Notes: generated from the sequence alone by a model not told the origin. 64,000 bases of DNA from Psychrobacter sp. Pi2-52 (GCF_904846705.1 NZ_CAJHBS010000006.1:1-64000), one strand, 5' to 3'; counted from the first letter of the stretch, positions 10,014-21,061 are shown. Numbers and translations: made by a program.

Positions 10014-13000
10014 ATGGCAGTCATACATATTGATGGAACCACTGTCGAAGTAGATAGCGCAGATAACTTGCTACAAGCCTGCTTATCACTCGGCATTGAT
10101 GTGCCGTATTTTTGTTATCATCCAGCCCTTGGCTCAGTAGGCTCGTGCCGTCAGTGCGCGGTCAAGCAATTCCAAAATAAAGAAGATATGGAAGCAGGTC
10201 GTGGTCGCCTCGTCATGTCATGTATGGTCGCTCCTGGCGATGACATGTACATCTCGGTCACTGATGATGAAGCCAAAGCATTCCGCAAGTCGATGGTTGA
10301 ATTACTTATGACAAACCATCCACATGACTGTCCAACTTGTGAAGAGGGTGGACATTGTCATTTGCAGGACATGACTTACATGTCAGGTCATAGCCGTCGT
10401 CGCTATCGCTTTACCAAACGCACGCACCATAACCAAGAGCTTGGTCCATTCATCGCGCATGAGATGAACCGTTGTATCGCTTGCTATCGTTGTGTACGTT
10501 TTTATAAAGACTATGCGGGTGGTGAAGATTTGGGTGTTTATGGCTCAAATAATCGTGTTTACTTTGGTCGTGATAAAGATGGTCAGTTTGAAAGTGAGTT
10601 CTCAGGCAACTTAACCGAAGTTTGCCCAACCGGTGTGTTTACTGATAAAACCCACTCTGAGCGCTATAACCGTAAATGGGATATGCAGTATGCGCCAAGC
10701 ATCTGTCATGGTTGCTCAGCTGGTTGTAATATTTCACCGGGCGAGCGTTATGGTGAATTGCGCCGTATCGAAAACCGTTATAACGGCGAAGTAAACCGCT
10801 ATTTCTTATGTGACCGTGGCCGCTTTGGTTATGGCTATGTCAATCGTGATGATCGTCCAACCCAAGCGCTTGAACGTATCAATGATAAGCATGTCAAAAT
10901 CAATATTGACTACGCACTTGATGAAACCATCAAACGTATCAAAGATAAAAAAGTCATCGGGATTGGCTCACCGCGTGCCAGTTTAGAGACCAACTTTGCG
11001 CTAAAAAATCTCGTTGGCTTTGATAACTTTTCAACAGGTCTGAATCATCAGCAGCAAGCACTGGTCAATAAATGCATCGAAGTGCTTAGCACTGAAGGCA
11101 TTTATAACCCTAGCATGACCGATATCGAAACGCATGATGCAGTGCTCGTATTAGGTGAAGACATCACGCAAACTTCATCACGTGTTGCGCTGTCAGTACG
11201 TCAAGCCGCAAAAAATGAAGGCTTGAAAATGGCAGCGGCGCTGCAAACGCAACCTTGGCTTGCTGAACCAGTTAAGCGTATCGCTCAAGATGCGCTAAGC
11301 CCAGTCTATGTCATCGATGTAACGCAAACTAAGCTAGAAGATATCAGTAAAGTGAGCGTAGTGGCGACCCCTGAAGACATCACTAAGCTTGGCTTCAAGG
11401 TTGCTGATGAGATTGCTAATTTCGCTGATGATTTAGCAGACATAGCAGATCCACAAGCAGCTGAACAAGATGCTGATACAAGTACTGAAACTGACGGTAT
11501 GCAAGCATTGGCGCAGCAAATCGCTTATGACTTGATTCAAGCTGATAAGCCTTTAGTTGTCTCGGGTAGTAGCTTGTCTTCTACCGCATTGATAGAAGCA
11601 GCAGCACAGATTACCCAAGCATTGACCCAAAAACGCGCAGCAATTAAAGCGACTGAGCAGCAGCAGGTCGAGGCACATAATGCCAAAGTACAGGCAGCCC
11701 AAGCAAAAGCGGCTAATGACCAGCCTGAAGAAGACCAAGATTTATCTGCTAAGCCAAACAAACCTGAAACAGGCGTAAATACAGAAGCGCAGGATGATGT
11801 CGAGCGTGAGCCTGCTGAAAACCTTGAGTTAAAAGAAGTAAATAACAAGTATCAGGCACAAGCAGGTATCTATCTAACGGTTCCTGATGCCAATAGCATG
11901 GGCGTTTGTATGCTTGGCGGTCAGTCAGTTGAAGAGCTGCTAGCCACTGATTACGATGTGGTTGTGGTTGCAGAAAACCAGCTAACAGATGCGATTGATG
12001 CCAATAAATTGACGCAGCTACTGACTGATAAAACGGTCATTGCATTAGATCATCAGCTCCTTGATTGGCATAAAGACGTTGATATTGTATTACCAGCGGC
12101 TAGCTTTGCAGAAGCAGATGGTACATTGATATCGGCTGAAGGTCGTGCGCAGCGCTTTTTCCAAGTTTACGATAACGAATACTACCATCCAATGAGCAGC
12201 ATTAAAGAAGGCTGGCGCTGGATACATGCTGTGCATAGCAGCATTGAAGGTCGTGATGTCGACTGGACGCAGCTAGATGATGTTATCAATGCATTGATTG
12301 CCACCCATCCTAAACTTGCAGGTATCAAAGGCGCTGCGCCTGATGCTGATTACCGTATAACGGGTCTGAAAATCGCGCGTCAACCGCGTCGTTATTCAGG
12401 TCGTACTGCTATGCGTGCGCCAATCTCAGTGCACGAGCCAATGCAGCCGAAAGATTTGGACACTGGTCTGACCTTCTCAATGGAAGGTTATAGCGGTAAA
12501 GAAACGCCAAGCTCGATGATTCCTTTTGCCAATGTGGCAGGTTGGAACTCACCGCAAGCATGGAACAAATACCAAGACAAAGTCGGCGGTCATCTGAAAA
12601 ATGGTGATCCAGGTGTGCGTTTGTTCGATCAGCTAGAGCGCCTAGCCACTCGTCAATATGTGGCGCCAGAAGCGATGTCTTCGAATACAACTGACTTGCA
12701 GCAAGGCCAAGCGAAACTGGTACCAATTCATAATATCTATGCCAGCTCAATGATGGCATCACGTAGCCCAATCGTCGCAGAGCAACTACCCGTTGCAGCA
12801 TGGCGTATCGGTATAGACGATGCCAAAGACTGGAATATCGCTGCTGGTGATTACTTGGCGATTGAAATCGATAAGCAACAAATTACCTTGCCAGTACAGC
12901 TGGTCGGTTATTTGGCAGAAGGCTGTATCGGTTACCCCGTTGGGCAGGTGAGTATCATTCACCCATCAATGCCAGCATCGGTACGTAAAGTGGATGCACC

Positions 13001-13094
13001 AGTAACGATGATGGGTAGCATGGCTAACGATATGATTAATGATAATGACACAGCGCAAATAAACGCAGCGCCGATCACCACACAGGAGGTGTAA
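10014..13094 (+). CDS. nuoG: NADH-quinone oxidoreductase subunit G, with an extra linker
   Basis: This is the 75-kDa-type subunit of complex I. The N-terminal ferredoxin domain has [2Fe-2S] ligands C34, C45, C48 and C70. The H102/C106/C109/C115 set binds N5, C154/C157/C160/C204 bind N4, and C231/C234/C238/C266 match the extra N7 cluster found in E. coli. A molybdopterin-oxidoreductase-like domain follows. At 1026 residues it is about 120 longer than E. coli NuoG. Much of the excess is a Gln/Ala/Lys/Glu-rich, charged stretch at about 537-617 with no hydrophobic core, placed between two ordered parts. AAGGAG lies just upstream of the ATG. Confidence 0.96.
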   Translation: MAVIHIDGTTVEVDSADNLLQACLSLGIDVPYFCYHPALGSVGSCRQCAVKQFQNKEDMEAGRGRLVMSCMVAPGDDMYISVTDDEAKAFRKSMVELLMTNHPHDCPTCEEGGHCHLQDMTYMSGHSRRRYRFTKRTHHNQELGPFIAHEMNRCIACYRCVRFYKDYAGGEDLGVYGSNNRVYFGRDKDGQFESEFSGNLTEVCPTGVFTDKTHSERYNRKWDMQYAPSICHGCSAGCNISPGERYGELRRIENRYNGEVNRYFLCDRGRFGYGYVNRDDRPTQALERINDKHVKINIDYALDETIKRIKDKKVIGIGSPRASLETNFALKNLVGFDNFSTGLNHQQQALVNKCIEVLSTEGIYNPSMTDIETHDAVLVLGEDITQTSSRVALSVRQAAKNEGLKMAAALQTQPWLAEPVKRIAQDALSPVYVIDVTQTKLEDISKVSVVATPEDITKLGFKVADEIANFADDLADIADPQAAEQDADTSTETDGMQALAQQIAYDLIQADKPLVVSGSSLSSTALIEAAAQITQALTQKRAAIKATEQQQVEAHNAKVQAAQAKAANDQPEEDQDLSAKPNKPETGVNTEAQDDVEREPAENLELKEVNNKYQAQAGIYLTVPDANSMGVCMLGGQSVEELLATDYDVVVVAENQLTDAIDANKLTQLLTDKTVIALDHQLLDWHKDVDIVLPAASFAEADGTLISAEGRAQRFFQVYDNEYYHPMSSIKEGWRWIHAVHSSIEGRDVDWTQLDDVINALIATHPKLAGIKGAAPDADYRITGLKIARQPRRYSGRTAMRAPISVHEPMQPKDLDTGLTFSMEGYSGKETPSSMIPFANVAGWNSPQAWNKYQDKVGGHLKNGDPGVRLFDQLERLATRQYVAPEAMSSNTTDLQQGQAKLVPIHNIYASSMMASRSPIVAEQLPVAAWRIGIDDAKDWNIAAGDYLAIEIDKQQITLPVQLVGYLAEGCIGYPVGQVSIIHPSMPASVRKVDAPVTMMGSMANDMINDNDTAQINAAPITTQEV

Positions 13095-13095
13095 T

Positions 13096-14139
13096 ATGCA
13101 AGTTACCCGTATTATCCCTGATGTGCCAAGCTTTTTGGCCGGCAGTATGAGCTTTGATACTTGGTCTATTCTGTTTTTGGTGGGTCAATCGCTAGTCATC
13201 TTTTTGGTCGTGGTATTGGTTGCCGCGATGATGATTATCTATGAGCGCCGTATGTTGGCCTTATGGCAAGATCGTTATGGTCCAAACCGTGTTGGGCCTT
13301 TTGGTTCACTACAACTAGTCGCTGACATGCTCAAAATCTTTTTTAAAGAAGATTGGACACCAAACTTTACCGATAAGTTTATGTTCACCTTGGCACCTGC
13401 GGTCGCAATGTTTACTGCCTTGGCCTCATTTGCCATTATTCCTATCTCGCCAACGCTTGGCGTGGTTGATTGGGATATCGGTATTTTGTTCTTCTTTGCC
13501 ATGGCTGGTATTGCTGTCTATGCGGTGATGTTCGGTGGTTGGGCGTCTGCCAATAAGTTCTCGCTACTCGGTGGTTTGCGCTCAGCTGCACAGACAATCA
13601 GTTACGAAGTGTTTTTGGGTTTGTCGTTGATGGGCGTTGTTGCCTTGACCGGCTCATTTAACTTGCGTGCCATTGTCGAAGCACAAGCAGACGGCTGGTA
13701 TATCATTCCGCAGTTCTTTGGCTTTTTGACCTTTGTCGTGGCTGGTGTGGCCGTTACGCATAGACATCCATTTGACCAACCAGAAGCAGAGCAAGAACTG
13801 GCTGAAGGTTATCATGTTGAATATTCTGGCATGAAGTTTGGTATGTTCTTTATTGGTGAGTATGTCAACGTTGTCTTGATTTCTGCCTTAATGACTTGCT
13901 TGTTCTTTGGCGGTTGGCTTGCGCCGTTCAATTTAGATATTCCATTTATTCCACCAGCTTTTTGGTTCATGATTAAAACGCTGTTCTTTATGACCATGTT
14001 TGTTTTGGCTCGAGGCTCACTCATGCGTCCGCGTTATGATCAGGTGATGAACTTTGGCTGGAAAGTATGTCTGCCCGTAACCTTAATCAATCTGTTGATT
14101 ACTGCTGCGGTCATTTTGATCTTTTCCCCAACGTTATAG
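13096..14139 (+). CDS. nuoH: NADH-quinone oxidoreductase subunit H
   Basis: This is the membrane subunit (ND1 type) at the junction of the two arms of complex I, next to the quinone channel. The 347 residues are mostly helices. Signatures include [20 protein letters not shown], the acidic loop [20 protein letters not shown] and RPRYDQVM near the end. Its start lies one base after the nuoG stop, and a perfect AGGAGGT sits seven bases upstream inside the end of nuoG. It is somewhat longer than E. coli (325) at the N-terminus. Confidence 0.97.
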   Translation: MQVTRIIPDVPSFLAGSMSFDTWSILFLVGQSLVIFLVVVLVAAMMIIYERRMLALWQDRYGPNRVGPFGSLQLVADMLKIFFKEDWTPNFTDKFMFTLAPAVAMFTALASFAIIPISPTLGVVDWDIGILFFFAMAGIAVYAVMFGGWASANKFSLLGGLRSAAQTISYEVFLGLSLMGVVALTGSFNLRAIVEAQADGWYIIPQFFGFLTFVVAGVAVTHRHPFDQPEAEQELAEGYHVEYSGMKFGMFFIGEYVNVVLISALMTCLFFGGWLAPFNLDIPFIPPAFWFMIKTLFFMTMFVLARGSLMRPRYDQVMNFGWKVCLPVTLINLLITAAVILIFSPTL

Positions 14140-14194
14140 TCATTACTAGCCATCACTGATGAACTAGGGTAAAGCTGATAAGGATAATAATCCC

Positions 14195-14743
14195 ATGTTT
14201 ACTACCATAAAAAAGACCGTCATTGGTATATTTACCATTGTCCGCAGCATGTGGATGGTCAATAGTCATGCGCTCAGACCGCGTGATACCATTCTTTATC
14301 CTGAAGAGCCGGTACCTGTACCGCCGCGTTTTCGTGGACGTATTGTCCTAACGCGTGATCCTGATGGAGACGAGCGCTGTGTCGCTTGTAACTTGTGTGC
14401 GGTGGCATGTCCGGTAGGGTGTATCTCATTACAAAAAGCTGAGCGTGAAGACGGTCGCTGGTATCCAGAGTTTTTCCGTATCAATTTCTCACGCTGTATC
14501 TTTTGTGGATTGTGTGAAGAAGCCTGTCCAACGACAGCGATTCAAATGACCCCAGATTTTGAACTGGGTGAATATAAGCGCCAAGATTTGGTCTACGAAA
14601 AAGAGCATTTGCTAATTTCAGGACCAGGTAAATACCCTGATTATAACTATTATCGTGTGACAGGTATGGCGGTAGCAGATAAACCAAAAGGCGCAGCACA
14701 AAATGAGTCTGCACCGATTGATCTAAGGAGCTTGCTACCATGA
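14195..14743 (+). CDS. nuoI: NADH-quinone oxidoreductase subunit I
   Basis: This is an 8Fe ferredoxin-type subunit that carries clusters N6a and N6b between NuoG and NuoB. Two CxxCxxCxxxCP motifs are present: C62, C65, C68, C72 and C101, C104, C107, C111. The protein has 182 residues, the same size class as E. coli (180). An amphipathic N-terminal helix (about 1-22) would lie on the membrane. The stop overlaps the nuoJ start (ATGA). Confidence 0.97.
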   Translation: MFTTIKKTVIGIFTIVRSMWMVNSHALRPRDTILYPEEPVPVPPRFRGRIVLTRDPDGDERCVACNLCAVACPVGCISLQKAEREDGRWYPEFFRINFSRCIFCGLCEEACPTTAIQMTPDFELGEYKRQDLVYEKEHLLISGPGKYPDYNYYRVTGMAVADKPKGAAQNESAPIDLRSLLP

Positions 14744-15471
14744 TGAATATTTTGAACCATCCTGAATTGGCTGGGTTTTATTCACTGGCGGCAGTGGCGA
14801 TATTTGCCAGTCTGCGCGTAGTGACCCAAGCCAATCCGGTGCATGCTATTTTATCGATGATTGTGTCGTTGTTGGCAATTGCTGGGATATTTTTTGTATT
14901 AGGTGCGCCGTTTGCGGGTGCGCTAGAGATTGTTGTTTATGCTGGTGCCATTATGGTGCTATTTGTTTTCGTTATCATGATGCTTAATTTGGGCATGAGC
15001 AATGATGAGCGCGAAGAGCGTTGGCTCGATGCTGGTACTTGGGCGATACCGACAGGATTGACGATAATCATTGCCGTTGTGCTCTATGCAATGATTGGTC
15101 TTAATCACGATGAAGCGGTCATGATGGGTGGCACGACTATCTCTGCCAAAGCAGTCGGTACGGTGTTATTTACCAAATACATTATGCTGGTTGAAGTAGC
15201 AGCATTGCTATTATTGGCAGCCTTGGTCGCCGCTTATCATTTAGGTAAAGAGACAGTCGACGATGAGGTCATCGGTAACGATAGCCAAAACTTCAAGCCA
15301 AGCGTAGGCAGTATCAAACAATACGACAATGATAGTACGCTTACACAGCATGACGGCGTAGAAATGGCTAAGCCTTACGAATATAAAGATGTTGACCCGC
15401 ATGACTATGTAGGTATGAAGGTTGGCACGAAAGCAGGTGCGAATAAAGTTACGCGTAAGGAGTCAGACTAA
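14740..15471 (+). CDS. nuoJ: NADH-quinone oxidoreductase subunit J
   Basis: This is the ND6-type membrane subunit, with five helices in residues 10-170 and the conserved helix [20 protein letters not shown]. The product is 243 residues against 184 in E. coli. The excess is a polar C-terminal tail from about residue 173, rich in Asp, Lys, Asn and Gly, with no domain I recognise. AAGGAG precedes the ATG, and a second ATG follows at once. The stop codon shares one base with the nuoK start (TAATG). Confidence 0.96.
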   Translation: MMNILNHPELAGFYSLAAVAIFASLRVVTQANPVHAILSMIVSLLAIAGIFFVLGAPFAGALEIVVYAGAIMVLFVFVIMMLNLGMSNDEREERWLDAGTWAIPTGLTIIIAVVLYAMIGLNHDEAVMMGGTTISAKAVGTVLFTKYIMLVEVAALLLLAALVAAYHLGKETVDDEVIGNDSQNFKPSVGSIKQYDNDSTLTQHDGVEMAKPYEYKDVDPHDYVGMKVGTKAGANKVTRKESD

Positions 15472-15878
15472 TGGTACTAGCAGCAAGCGTGGCACAAGAT
15501 GTGTCAAACGTGCCGTTTGCCCACGAGGTGGCAGGCTTAGTACAGCCAGTTGCTGAGGCGCAGAATGTACTGGGTATGATACCCATGAGCCATGGACTGA
15601 TTTTGGCAGGTATTTTATTTGCTATCGGTCTGTGCGGCGTCATGGTACGTCGTAACTTCTTATTTATGCTAATGAGTCTTGAGATCATGATGAACGCGGC
15701 AGCACTAGCATTTGTAGTAGCAGGCAGTCGCTGGGTCGATCCAGACGGACAGATTATGTTTATCTTTATTTTGACCTTGGCCGCGGCTGAAGCGTCAATT
15801 GGTCTGGCAATATTATTGCGTTTTTATCATCAGCGTGGGCATCTCGATGTCGATAGCGCCAATGAGATGAAAGGATGA
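15471..15878 (+). CDS. nuoK: NADH-quinone oxidoreductase subunit K, extended N-terminus
   Basis: This is the ND4L-type membrane subunit. The core from residue 36 ([18 protein letters not shown]) aligns with the very start of E. coli NuoK (100 residues), and the conserved helix-2 Glu is in [17 protein letters not shown]. The chosen ATG at 15471 has AAGGAG about eight bases upstream and is coupled to the nuoJ stop. The internal ATG at 15576 has no ribosome site. The 35 extra N-terminal residues are therefore probably translated, unless they are removed later. Confidence 0.93.
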   Translation: MVLAASVAQDVSNVPFAHEVAGLVQPVAEAQNVLGMIPMSHGLILAGILFAIGLCGVMVRRNFLFMLMSLEIMMNAAALAFVVAGSRWVDPDGQIMFIFILTLAAAEASIGLAILLRFYHQRGHLDVDSANEMKG

Positions 15879-15882
15879 TGTC

Positions 15883-17757
15883 ATGAGTTTATTACCATTA
15901 ACCTTTATATTCCCGCTCATTGGCTTTTTGATTTTAGCCTTTATGCGCGACAAATTATCAGAAACGGTCGCAGCGATTGTTGGCGTGGGTAGCATGCTGC
16001 TCTCAGCATTATGCACGCTAGTGGTTAGCTATACCTTTTTGACCACCAACCCAGCTGGAACGGTAATTGAAGTTCCGCTGTGGACTTGGTTCCAAGTGGG
16101 CGATTTTGCCCCACATTTCGGTTTGAGCTTTGATGGTCTTGCATTGACCATGACAGGCGTTATCACTGGGATTGGCTTTTTAATTCATCTGTTTGCCTCT
16201 TGGTATATGAAAGGCGACACTGGCTTTGCTCGTTTTTTTAGCTATATGAACTTGTTTGTGGCCAGTATGTTGTTACTGGTACTCGCAGATGACTTATTTC
16301 TGCTATATCTTGGTTGGGAAGGCGTGGGTATCTGTTCGTACCTATTGATTGGTTATTATTACCATGATAGAGCCAACGGCCGTGCCGCGATGAAAGCCTT
16401 TACCGTCACACGTGTCGGCGATGTGTTCTTAGCCTTTGGTTTGTTTTTATTATTCCGCGAGTTCGGTACGCTTAATATTCAAGAGATTATTACGCGTGCG
16501 CCAGAAGTGTTTGATATTAATAATCCAACGATGATGCTTACCACGATGATGTTGGTCGGCGGCGCGATGGGTAAGTCAGCGCAGTTGCCACTACATACAT
16601 GGCTTGCTGATGCGATGGCAGGTCCAACACCCGTATCGGCATTGATTCACGCGGCAACAATGGTGACGGCAGGTGTTTATTTGATTGCTCGTCTACATCC
16701 ATTGTTTGAGTTGACCCCAGGTATCTTATTATATTGGGTTGGCGGCGTAGGGGCATTGACGTTGGTTGTTGCTGGATTCTGTGCACTCGCGCAAACAGAC
16801 ATCAAACGTATCCTTGCTTATTCGACCATGAGTCAAATTGGCTATATGTTCTTAGCGCTTGGCGTGGGCGCGTGGCAAGGGGCAATCTTCCACTTGATGA
16901 CGCACGCCTTCTTTAAAGCATTGCTGTTCTTATCATCAGGTGCGGTCATCCTTGCGGTACATCATGAGCAAGATATCTTTAAGATGGGCGGTCTACGTAA
17001 AAAGATCCCATTGGTATTTTGGTGTTATATCATCGGTGGCGGTGCACTCGCTGCCATACCTTGGGTTACCGTTGGTTTTTATTCTAAAGAAGCAATTCTT
17101 TGGGAGACGTATGCGACTGGACACTTAGTACTATTCTACATGGGTGTATTCGGTGCTTTCTTAACCGCGATTTATACGTTCCGTATGATTTGGATCATCT
17201 TCTTTGGTGAAGAAAAAACCCATGCGCACAAGCTATCAGGGGTGTCGTATTGGTTGCCTTTGACCGTATTGCTAGTGCTATCTACAGCCGTTGGTGCTTG
17301 GATTACGCCACCATTAGATGGTGTATTGCCAGAGAGCGTTGGCCATCTATTAGAAGTTGCCGGTCAAGCGCATGCTAAGCACACCGCAGAGTATATCGCG
17401 ATGGGTGCCATGGCAGCAGGTTTGATATTGGCAGCACTGTTGTATGTCGTCAATAAAGGTCGCTTGCTTACTAGCTTTAAGCGCTCACGTATTGGTGGGG
17501 CACTATATCACTGGTGCTACCATGGCCTAGGCTTCGACGCGCTATATGATGTAATTTTTGTAAAACCCTTTTTATTCATCGGCCGCTTATTAAAAGCCGA
17601 CCCTATCGATAAAACGTGGTTGCTGTTACCTAAGCTGGCCTCAGCTGGTAATAAAGTATTGTCTGCGACACAAACAGGGTCTCTTCGAGGTTATGCCACA
17701 AGCTTTGGCTTGGGTATGGCTGTATTGCTGGTGCTGGTAATGATGACGGTGGTGTAA
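15883..17757 (+). CDS. nuoL: NADH-quinone oxidoreductase subunit L
   Basis: This is the distal antiporter-like membrane subunit (ND5 type), 624 residues and about 16 helices. Family motifs are LYLGWEGVGICSYLLIGYYY, GKSAQLPLHTWLADAMAGPT, SALIHAATMVTAGVYL, DIKRILAYSTMSQIGYM and LMTHAFFKALLFLSSG. The long amphipathic lateral helix with its anchor is expected near the C-terminus (about 510-624). The length fits E. coli (613). It starts four bases after nuoK and two bases before nuoM. Confidence 0.97.
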   Translation: MSLLPLTFIFPLIGFLILAFMRDKLSETVAAIVGVGSMLLSALCTLVVSYTFLTTNPAGTVIEVPLWTWFQVGDFAPHFGLSFDGLALTMTGVITGIGFLIHLFASWYMKGDTGFARFFSYMNLFVASMLLLVLADDLFLLYLGWEGVGICSYLLIGYYYHDRANGRAAMKAFTVTRVGDVFLAFGLFLLFREFGTLNIQEIITRAPEVFDINNPTMMLTTMMLVGGAMGKSAQLPLHTWLADAMAGPTPVSALIHAATMVTAGVYLIARLHPLFELTPGILLYWVGGVGALTLVVAGFCALAQTDIKRILAYSTMSQIGYMFLALGVGAWQGAIFHLMTHAFFKALLFLSSGAVILAVHHEQDIFKMGGLRKKIPLVFWCYIIGGGALAAIPWVTVGFYSKEAILWETYATGHLVLFYMGVFGAFLTAIYTFRMIWIIFFGEEKTHAHKLSGVSYWLPLTVLLVLSTAVGAWITPPLDGVLPESVGHLLEVAGQAHAKHTAEYIAMGAMAAGLILAALLYVVNKGRLLTSFKRSRIGGALYHWCYHGLGFDALYDVIFVKPFLFIGRLLKADPIDKTWLLLPKLASAGNKVLSATQTGSLRGYATSFGLGMAVLLVLVMMTVV

Positions 17758-17759
17758 AG

Positions 17760-19385
17760 ATGATTGAGTTACAACAAACGTGGATGCTACCAGCATTAAT
17801 TGCAATTCCTTTTATTGCAGGATTGCTATGCTGGGTAGTAGAGCGATTTAATAAACGTCTGCCGCGCTGGATTGCCTTGATCGGTATGATGTTGACCTTT
17901 GCTTTGTCGTTGGTACTTTGGCAGCAAGGTAATTTTAGCGGTATGAGTAAGCAGGTTATCGCGCCAGACGCTGCAGTGCCTTGGGTAGCAGAATTTAGTG
18001 TGCCGTGGATACCAAGTTTTGGTATTAGCTTTCACTTAGCACTAGATGGTTTGTCACTGATGATGGTGGCTCTAACAGGTTTGCTTGGTGTGGCAGCTGT
18101 TGCTTGTTCGTGGAATGAGATTCAGCGCCGCGTTGGTTTCTTCCATTTGAATTTGCTATGGAGTTTGGGCGGCGTTATCGGGGTTTTCTTAGCGATTGAC
18201 TTGTTCTTATTCTTCTTCTTTTGGGAGATGATGCTGGTTCCTATCTATTTCTTGATCGCGATTTGGGGTCATGATGTGGTTGGCAAAACCAAAGAATACG
18301 CCGCAACCAAGTTCTTTATCTATACCCAAGCGTCTGGGCTTATCATGCTCATTGGTATTTTGGTATTGGTCATTATCAGCTACGCCCAAAAAGGGGTAGT
18401 GAGCTTTAACTATAATGACTTGCTCGGTACGTCACTTGGCGGCTGGGAATATCCAATCATGCTGTGCTTCTTCATTGGCTTTGCGGTGAAGTTGCCAATC
18501 ATTCCTTTCCACGGCTGGTTGCCAGATGCGCATGCGCAGGCACCAACAGCAGGTTCGGTAGATTTGGCAGGTGTTTTGATTAAAACTGCTGCATATGGCT
18601 TGATTCGTTTTGTGTTGCCGCTATTTCCAGCAGCGTCACAAGAGTTTGCGCCGATAGCAATTACCCTAGGTACGATTGGTATCTTCTACGGTGCATGGCT
18701 TGCATTTATGCAGACTGACATGAAGCGTCTGCTGGCGTATACCAGTATCTCGCACATGGGTTTTGTGGTACTAGCAATTTATGCTGGAACATTGCTCAGC
18801 TTACAAGGTCTGATGATTCAGATGCTTGCTCATGGCTTGAGTTCAGCCGCTCTATTCATCATGGCAGGACAGTTGTATGAGCGTCTGCATACACGCGATT
18901 TGACCTTGATGGGTGGTATGTGGGGACAGTTCCGCTACTACGCACCGATATTGATGTTCTTCTGTGCCGCGTTGCTTGGTATTCCAGGGACAGGTAATTT
19001 CATTGGCGAGTTCATGATTTTATTTGGCTCATTTGCTCAGTATCCAGTATTCGTTGTTTTTGCGACATTCAGTTTGGTATTAGCAGGTCTTTACTCATTG
19101 ATTTTGATTCATCGCGCACTATTTGGTGAAAACAATATCGCCGCATTGGCAGAGCGAGAGACTAAGTCACATGGCTTACCTGCACGTAAACTAAAAGATT
19201 TGGGCAAGCGTGAGCTGTCATTACTACTGATGTTAGCTGCTGGTTTGGTATGGCTAGGACTGTATCCACAGCCGTTCCTTGATACCTCAAGTCACGCAAT
19301 GCAGTGGATTAATAACGCATATATATACAGTCAAGTGACACAGGTAGATGCGTCGCAGCTGCTTGATGTAATGGAGGCACGTTAA
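17760..19385 (+). CDS. nuoM: NADH-quinone oxidoreductase subunit M
   Basis: This is an antiporter-like membrane subunit (ND4 type), 541 residues against 509 in E. coli. Motifs seen are the FFFWEMMLVPIYFLIAIWG helix with the key Glu, the GFAVKLPIIPFHGWLPDAHA loop, APTAGSVDLAGVLIKTAAYG, DMKRLLAYTSISHMGF and MLAHGLSSAALF. Proton translocation is the known role of this subunit class. It sits between nuoL (two bases) and nuoN (three bases). Confidence 0.97.
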   Translation: MIELQQTWMLPALIAIPFIAGLLCWVVERFNKRLPRWIALIGMMLTFALSLVLWQQGNFSGMSKQVIAPDAAVPWVAEFSVPWIPSFGISFHLALDGLSLMMVALTGLLGVAAVACSWNEIQRRVGFFHLNLLWSLGGVIGVFLAIDLFLFFFFWEMMLVPIYFLIAIWGHDVVGKTKEYAATKFFIYTQASGLIMLIGILVLVIISYAQKGVVSFNYNDLLGTSLGGWEYPIMLCFFIGFAVKLPIIPFHGWLPDAHAQAPTAGSVDLAGVLIKTAAYGLIRFVLPLFPAASQEFAPIAITLGTIGIFYGAWLAFMQTDMKRLLAYTSISHMGFVVLAIYAGTLLSLQGLMIQMLAHGLSSAALFIMAGQLYERLHTRDLTLMGGMWGQFRYYAPILMFFCAALLGIPGTGNFIGEFMILFGSFAQYPVFVVFATFSLVLAGLYSLILIHRALFGENNIAALAERETKSHGLPARKLKDLGKRELSLLLMLAAGLVWLGLYPQPFLDTSSHAMQWINNAYIYSQVTQVDASQLLDVMEAR

Positions 19386-19388
19386 GTC

Positions 19389-20867
19389 ATGAATGATATT
19401 AAGATGAATGATTTGATAGGATTGTTGCCTTACGCGCCGATTATCGCCGTAGTGATTACGGTATTGACGGTTATGATCGCGATTACCTTTAAACGCTCGC
19501 ATATGGTCACTGGTACGATTACAGTGGCAGGCTTAAACATTGGTCTATTTACCCTTATCGGGCAGATGATCGGTGTGATTGACAGCGGATCTATCGCGCC
19601 AAACGCTGAGCAACTATTTGTTATAGATAACTTTGCTCAGTTTAATATGGTGGTGATTTTTATCTGTGCCTTGGCTTGTTGTACGCTGTCTTATGCGTAT
19701 CTGGCCAATCTCAAAGACAATAAAGAAGAGCTGTATTTGCTCATGCTGCTATCGACCATTGGTGCATTACTAATGGTAAGCGCGCAGCATATGGCGTCAT
19801 TCTTTATGAGCTTAGAGATGCTGTCAGTACCGTTATATGGTTTGCTCGCTTATACTTACAAGCGCAACCAGTCGCTTGAGTCGGGATTGAAGTATTTGGT
19901 ATTGTCGGCGACTGCATCAGCGACGTTGCTGATGGGTATGGCCTTTATCTATGCAGAAGTAGGCTCACTAGCATTTAAGCCAATCAGTATGGTACTGGGC
20001 AATATCTTTGAGTCGCCACTACTGATATTGGGCGCGGCAATGATGATGTTTGGTATCGCCTTTAAACTCTCAGCTGCTCCTTTCCATATGTGGACGCCAG
20101 ATGTTTACGAAGGTGCACCAGCGCCTATCGCTACCTTTTTAGCATCAGTATCAAAAGTGGCGATGATGGCACTGGCCGTGCGTTTCTTAATCGATACTGC
20201 TTTGCTGGCATTGCCATCAGTGCAGATGCTATTGATGGTAATGGCCACTTTATCTATCTTGGTAGGTAACTTATTGGCAGTACGTCAAACTAGCCTTAAG
20301 CGTCTACTCGGTTACTCATCTATTGCCCATATGGGTTATGTGATGATCGTGATTGTCAGCATTGGCTCGGCCGCTGATAGTATCTCTAGTATGTATATGG
20401 CGGTTTATGCCTTTACCTCTATCGGTGCCTTTGGTGTAGTGACGTTGATGTCGAGTCCGTATCGCTTATCTGGTGAAGCTGATGAGTTGACGCATTATCA
20501 AGGGCTATTCTGGCGTCGTCCATTATTGACAGCTGTCATGACTATCATGATGTTGTCATTGGCTGGTATTCCGTTGACGGCAGGCTTTATCACTAAGCTA
20601 TTTGCTATCTTAGCTGCGGTACAAGGCACCAACTGGTTCTTGGCTGCGATGATTATCTTGGGCAGTGCGATTGGTCTATTCTACTACTTACGTGTGTTAC
20701 TCACGCTGTTCAAACGTCCTAAGCAGTTCATCGAGTTTGACGTGTCTGGGCAATGGGGTATTCGTACCGGTGGTATCATGGTCATTGCTGTGACGGCGAT
20801 TATTCTATTCTTTGGTATCTTGCCAAATAGTATGATTGAGTGGGCAAGTTTGGCTCGCATTTGGTAA
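19389..20867 (+). CDS. nuoN: NADH-quinone oxidoreductase subunit N
   Basis: This is an antiporter-like membrane subunit (ND2 type) and the last gene of the operon, 492 residues as in E. coli (485). It shows the conserved FFMSLEMLSVPLYGLLAY helix, KLSAAPFHMWTPDVYEGAP, SLKRLLGYSSIAHMGYV and LSLAGIPLTAGFITK. An ATG 24 bases further in is also possible, but the first ATG keeps the tight three-base spacing to nuoM. Two hairpins follow, the second a clear terminator. Confidence 0.97.
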   Translation: MNDIKMNDLIGLLPYAPIIAVVITVLTVMIAITFKRSHMVTGTITVAGLNIGLFTLIGQMIGVIDSGSIAPNAEQLFVIDNFAQFNMVVIFICALACCTLSYAYLANLKDNKEELYLLMLLSTIGALLMVSAQHMASFFMSLEMLSVPLYGLLAYTYKRNQSLESGLKYLVLSATASATLLMGMAFIYAEVGSLAFKPISMVLGNIFESPLLILGAAMMMFGIAFKLSAAPFHMWTPDVYEGAPAPIATFLASVSKVAMMALAVRFLIDTALLALPSVQMLLMVMATLSILVGNLLAVRQTSLKRLLGYSSIAHMGYVMIVIVSIGSAADSISSMYMAVYAFTSIGAFGVVTLMSSPYRLSGEADELTHYQGLFWRRPLLTAVMTIMMLSLAGIPLTAGFITKLFAILAAVQGTNWFLAAMIILGSAIGLFYYLRVLLTLFKRPKQFIEFDVSGQWGIRTGGIMVIAVTAIILFFGILPNSMIEWASLARIW

Positions 20868-20882
20868 TGTCGCTGAGTTAAT

Positions 20883-20915
20883 ACAACAGATAAGTCGCTG
20901 CGATCTATCTGTTGT
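20883..20915 (+). other. Stem-loop after nuoN
   Basis: ACAACAGATA (20883-20892) pairs perfectly with TATCTGTTGT (20906-20915) across a 13-base loop. No T run follows, so it may protect the 3' end of the nuo mRNA rather than terminate it. The terminator lies 15 bases further on. Confidence 0.6.
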
Positions 20916-20930
20916 TACGGTTAAAGAACC

Positions 20931-20972
20931 AAGATGCGCCAGCTTTATGATAAGCTTGGCGCATCTTTTTTT
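20931..20972 (+). terminator. Rho-independent terminator of the nuo operon
   Basis: A 15-16 bp stem (20931-20945 with 20952-20967, one bulged base) has a 6-base loop and is followed by a run of T. It lies 63 bases after the nuoN stop and closes the operon before fpr. Confidence 0.92.
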
Positions 20973-21061
20973 ATGCTTACCTTTTTGGTATTTATCTTCT
21001 TTTACCTATCAAAGGTATCTTATAAAAATACAGTTTAATAAAGTATAAGTGACGAATAATT

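Noticed and set aside
11537..11848. Long antisense frame (103 codons) inside nuoG
   Set aside because: It mirrors the Gln/Ala-rich linker of NuoG on the other strand; low-complexity coding sequence keeps antisense frames open. No ribosome site.
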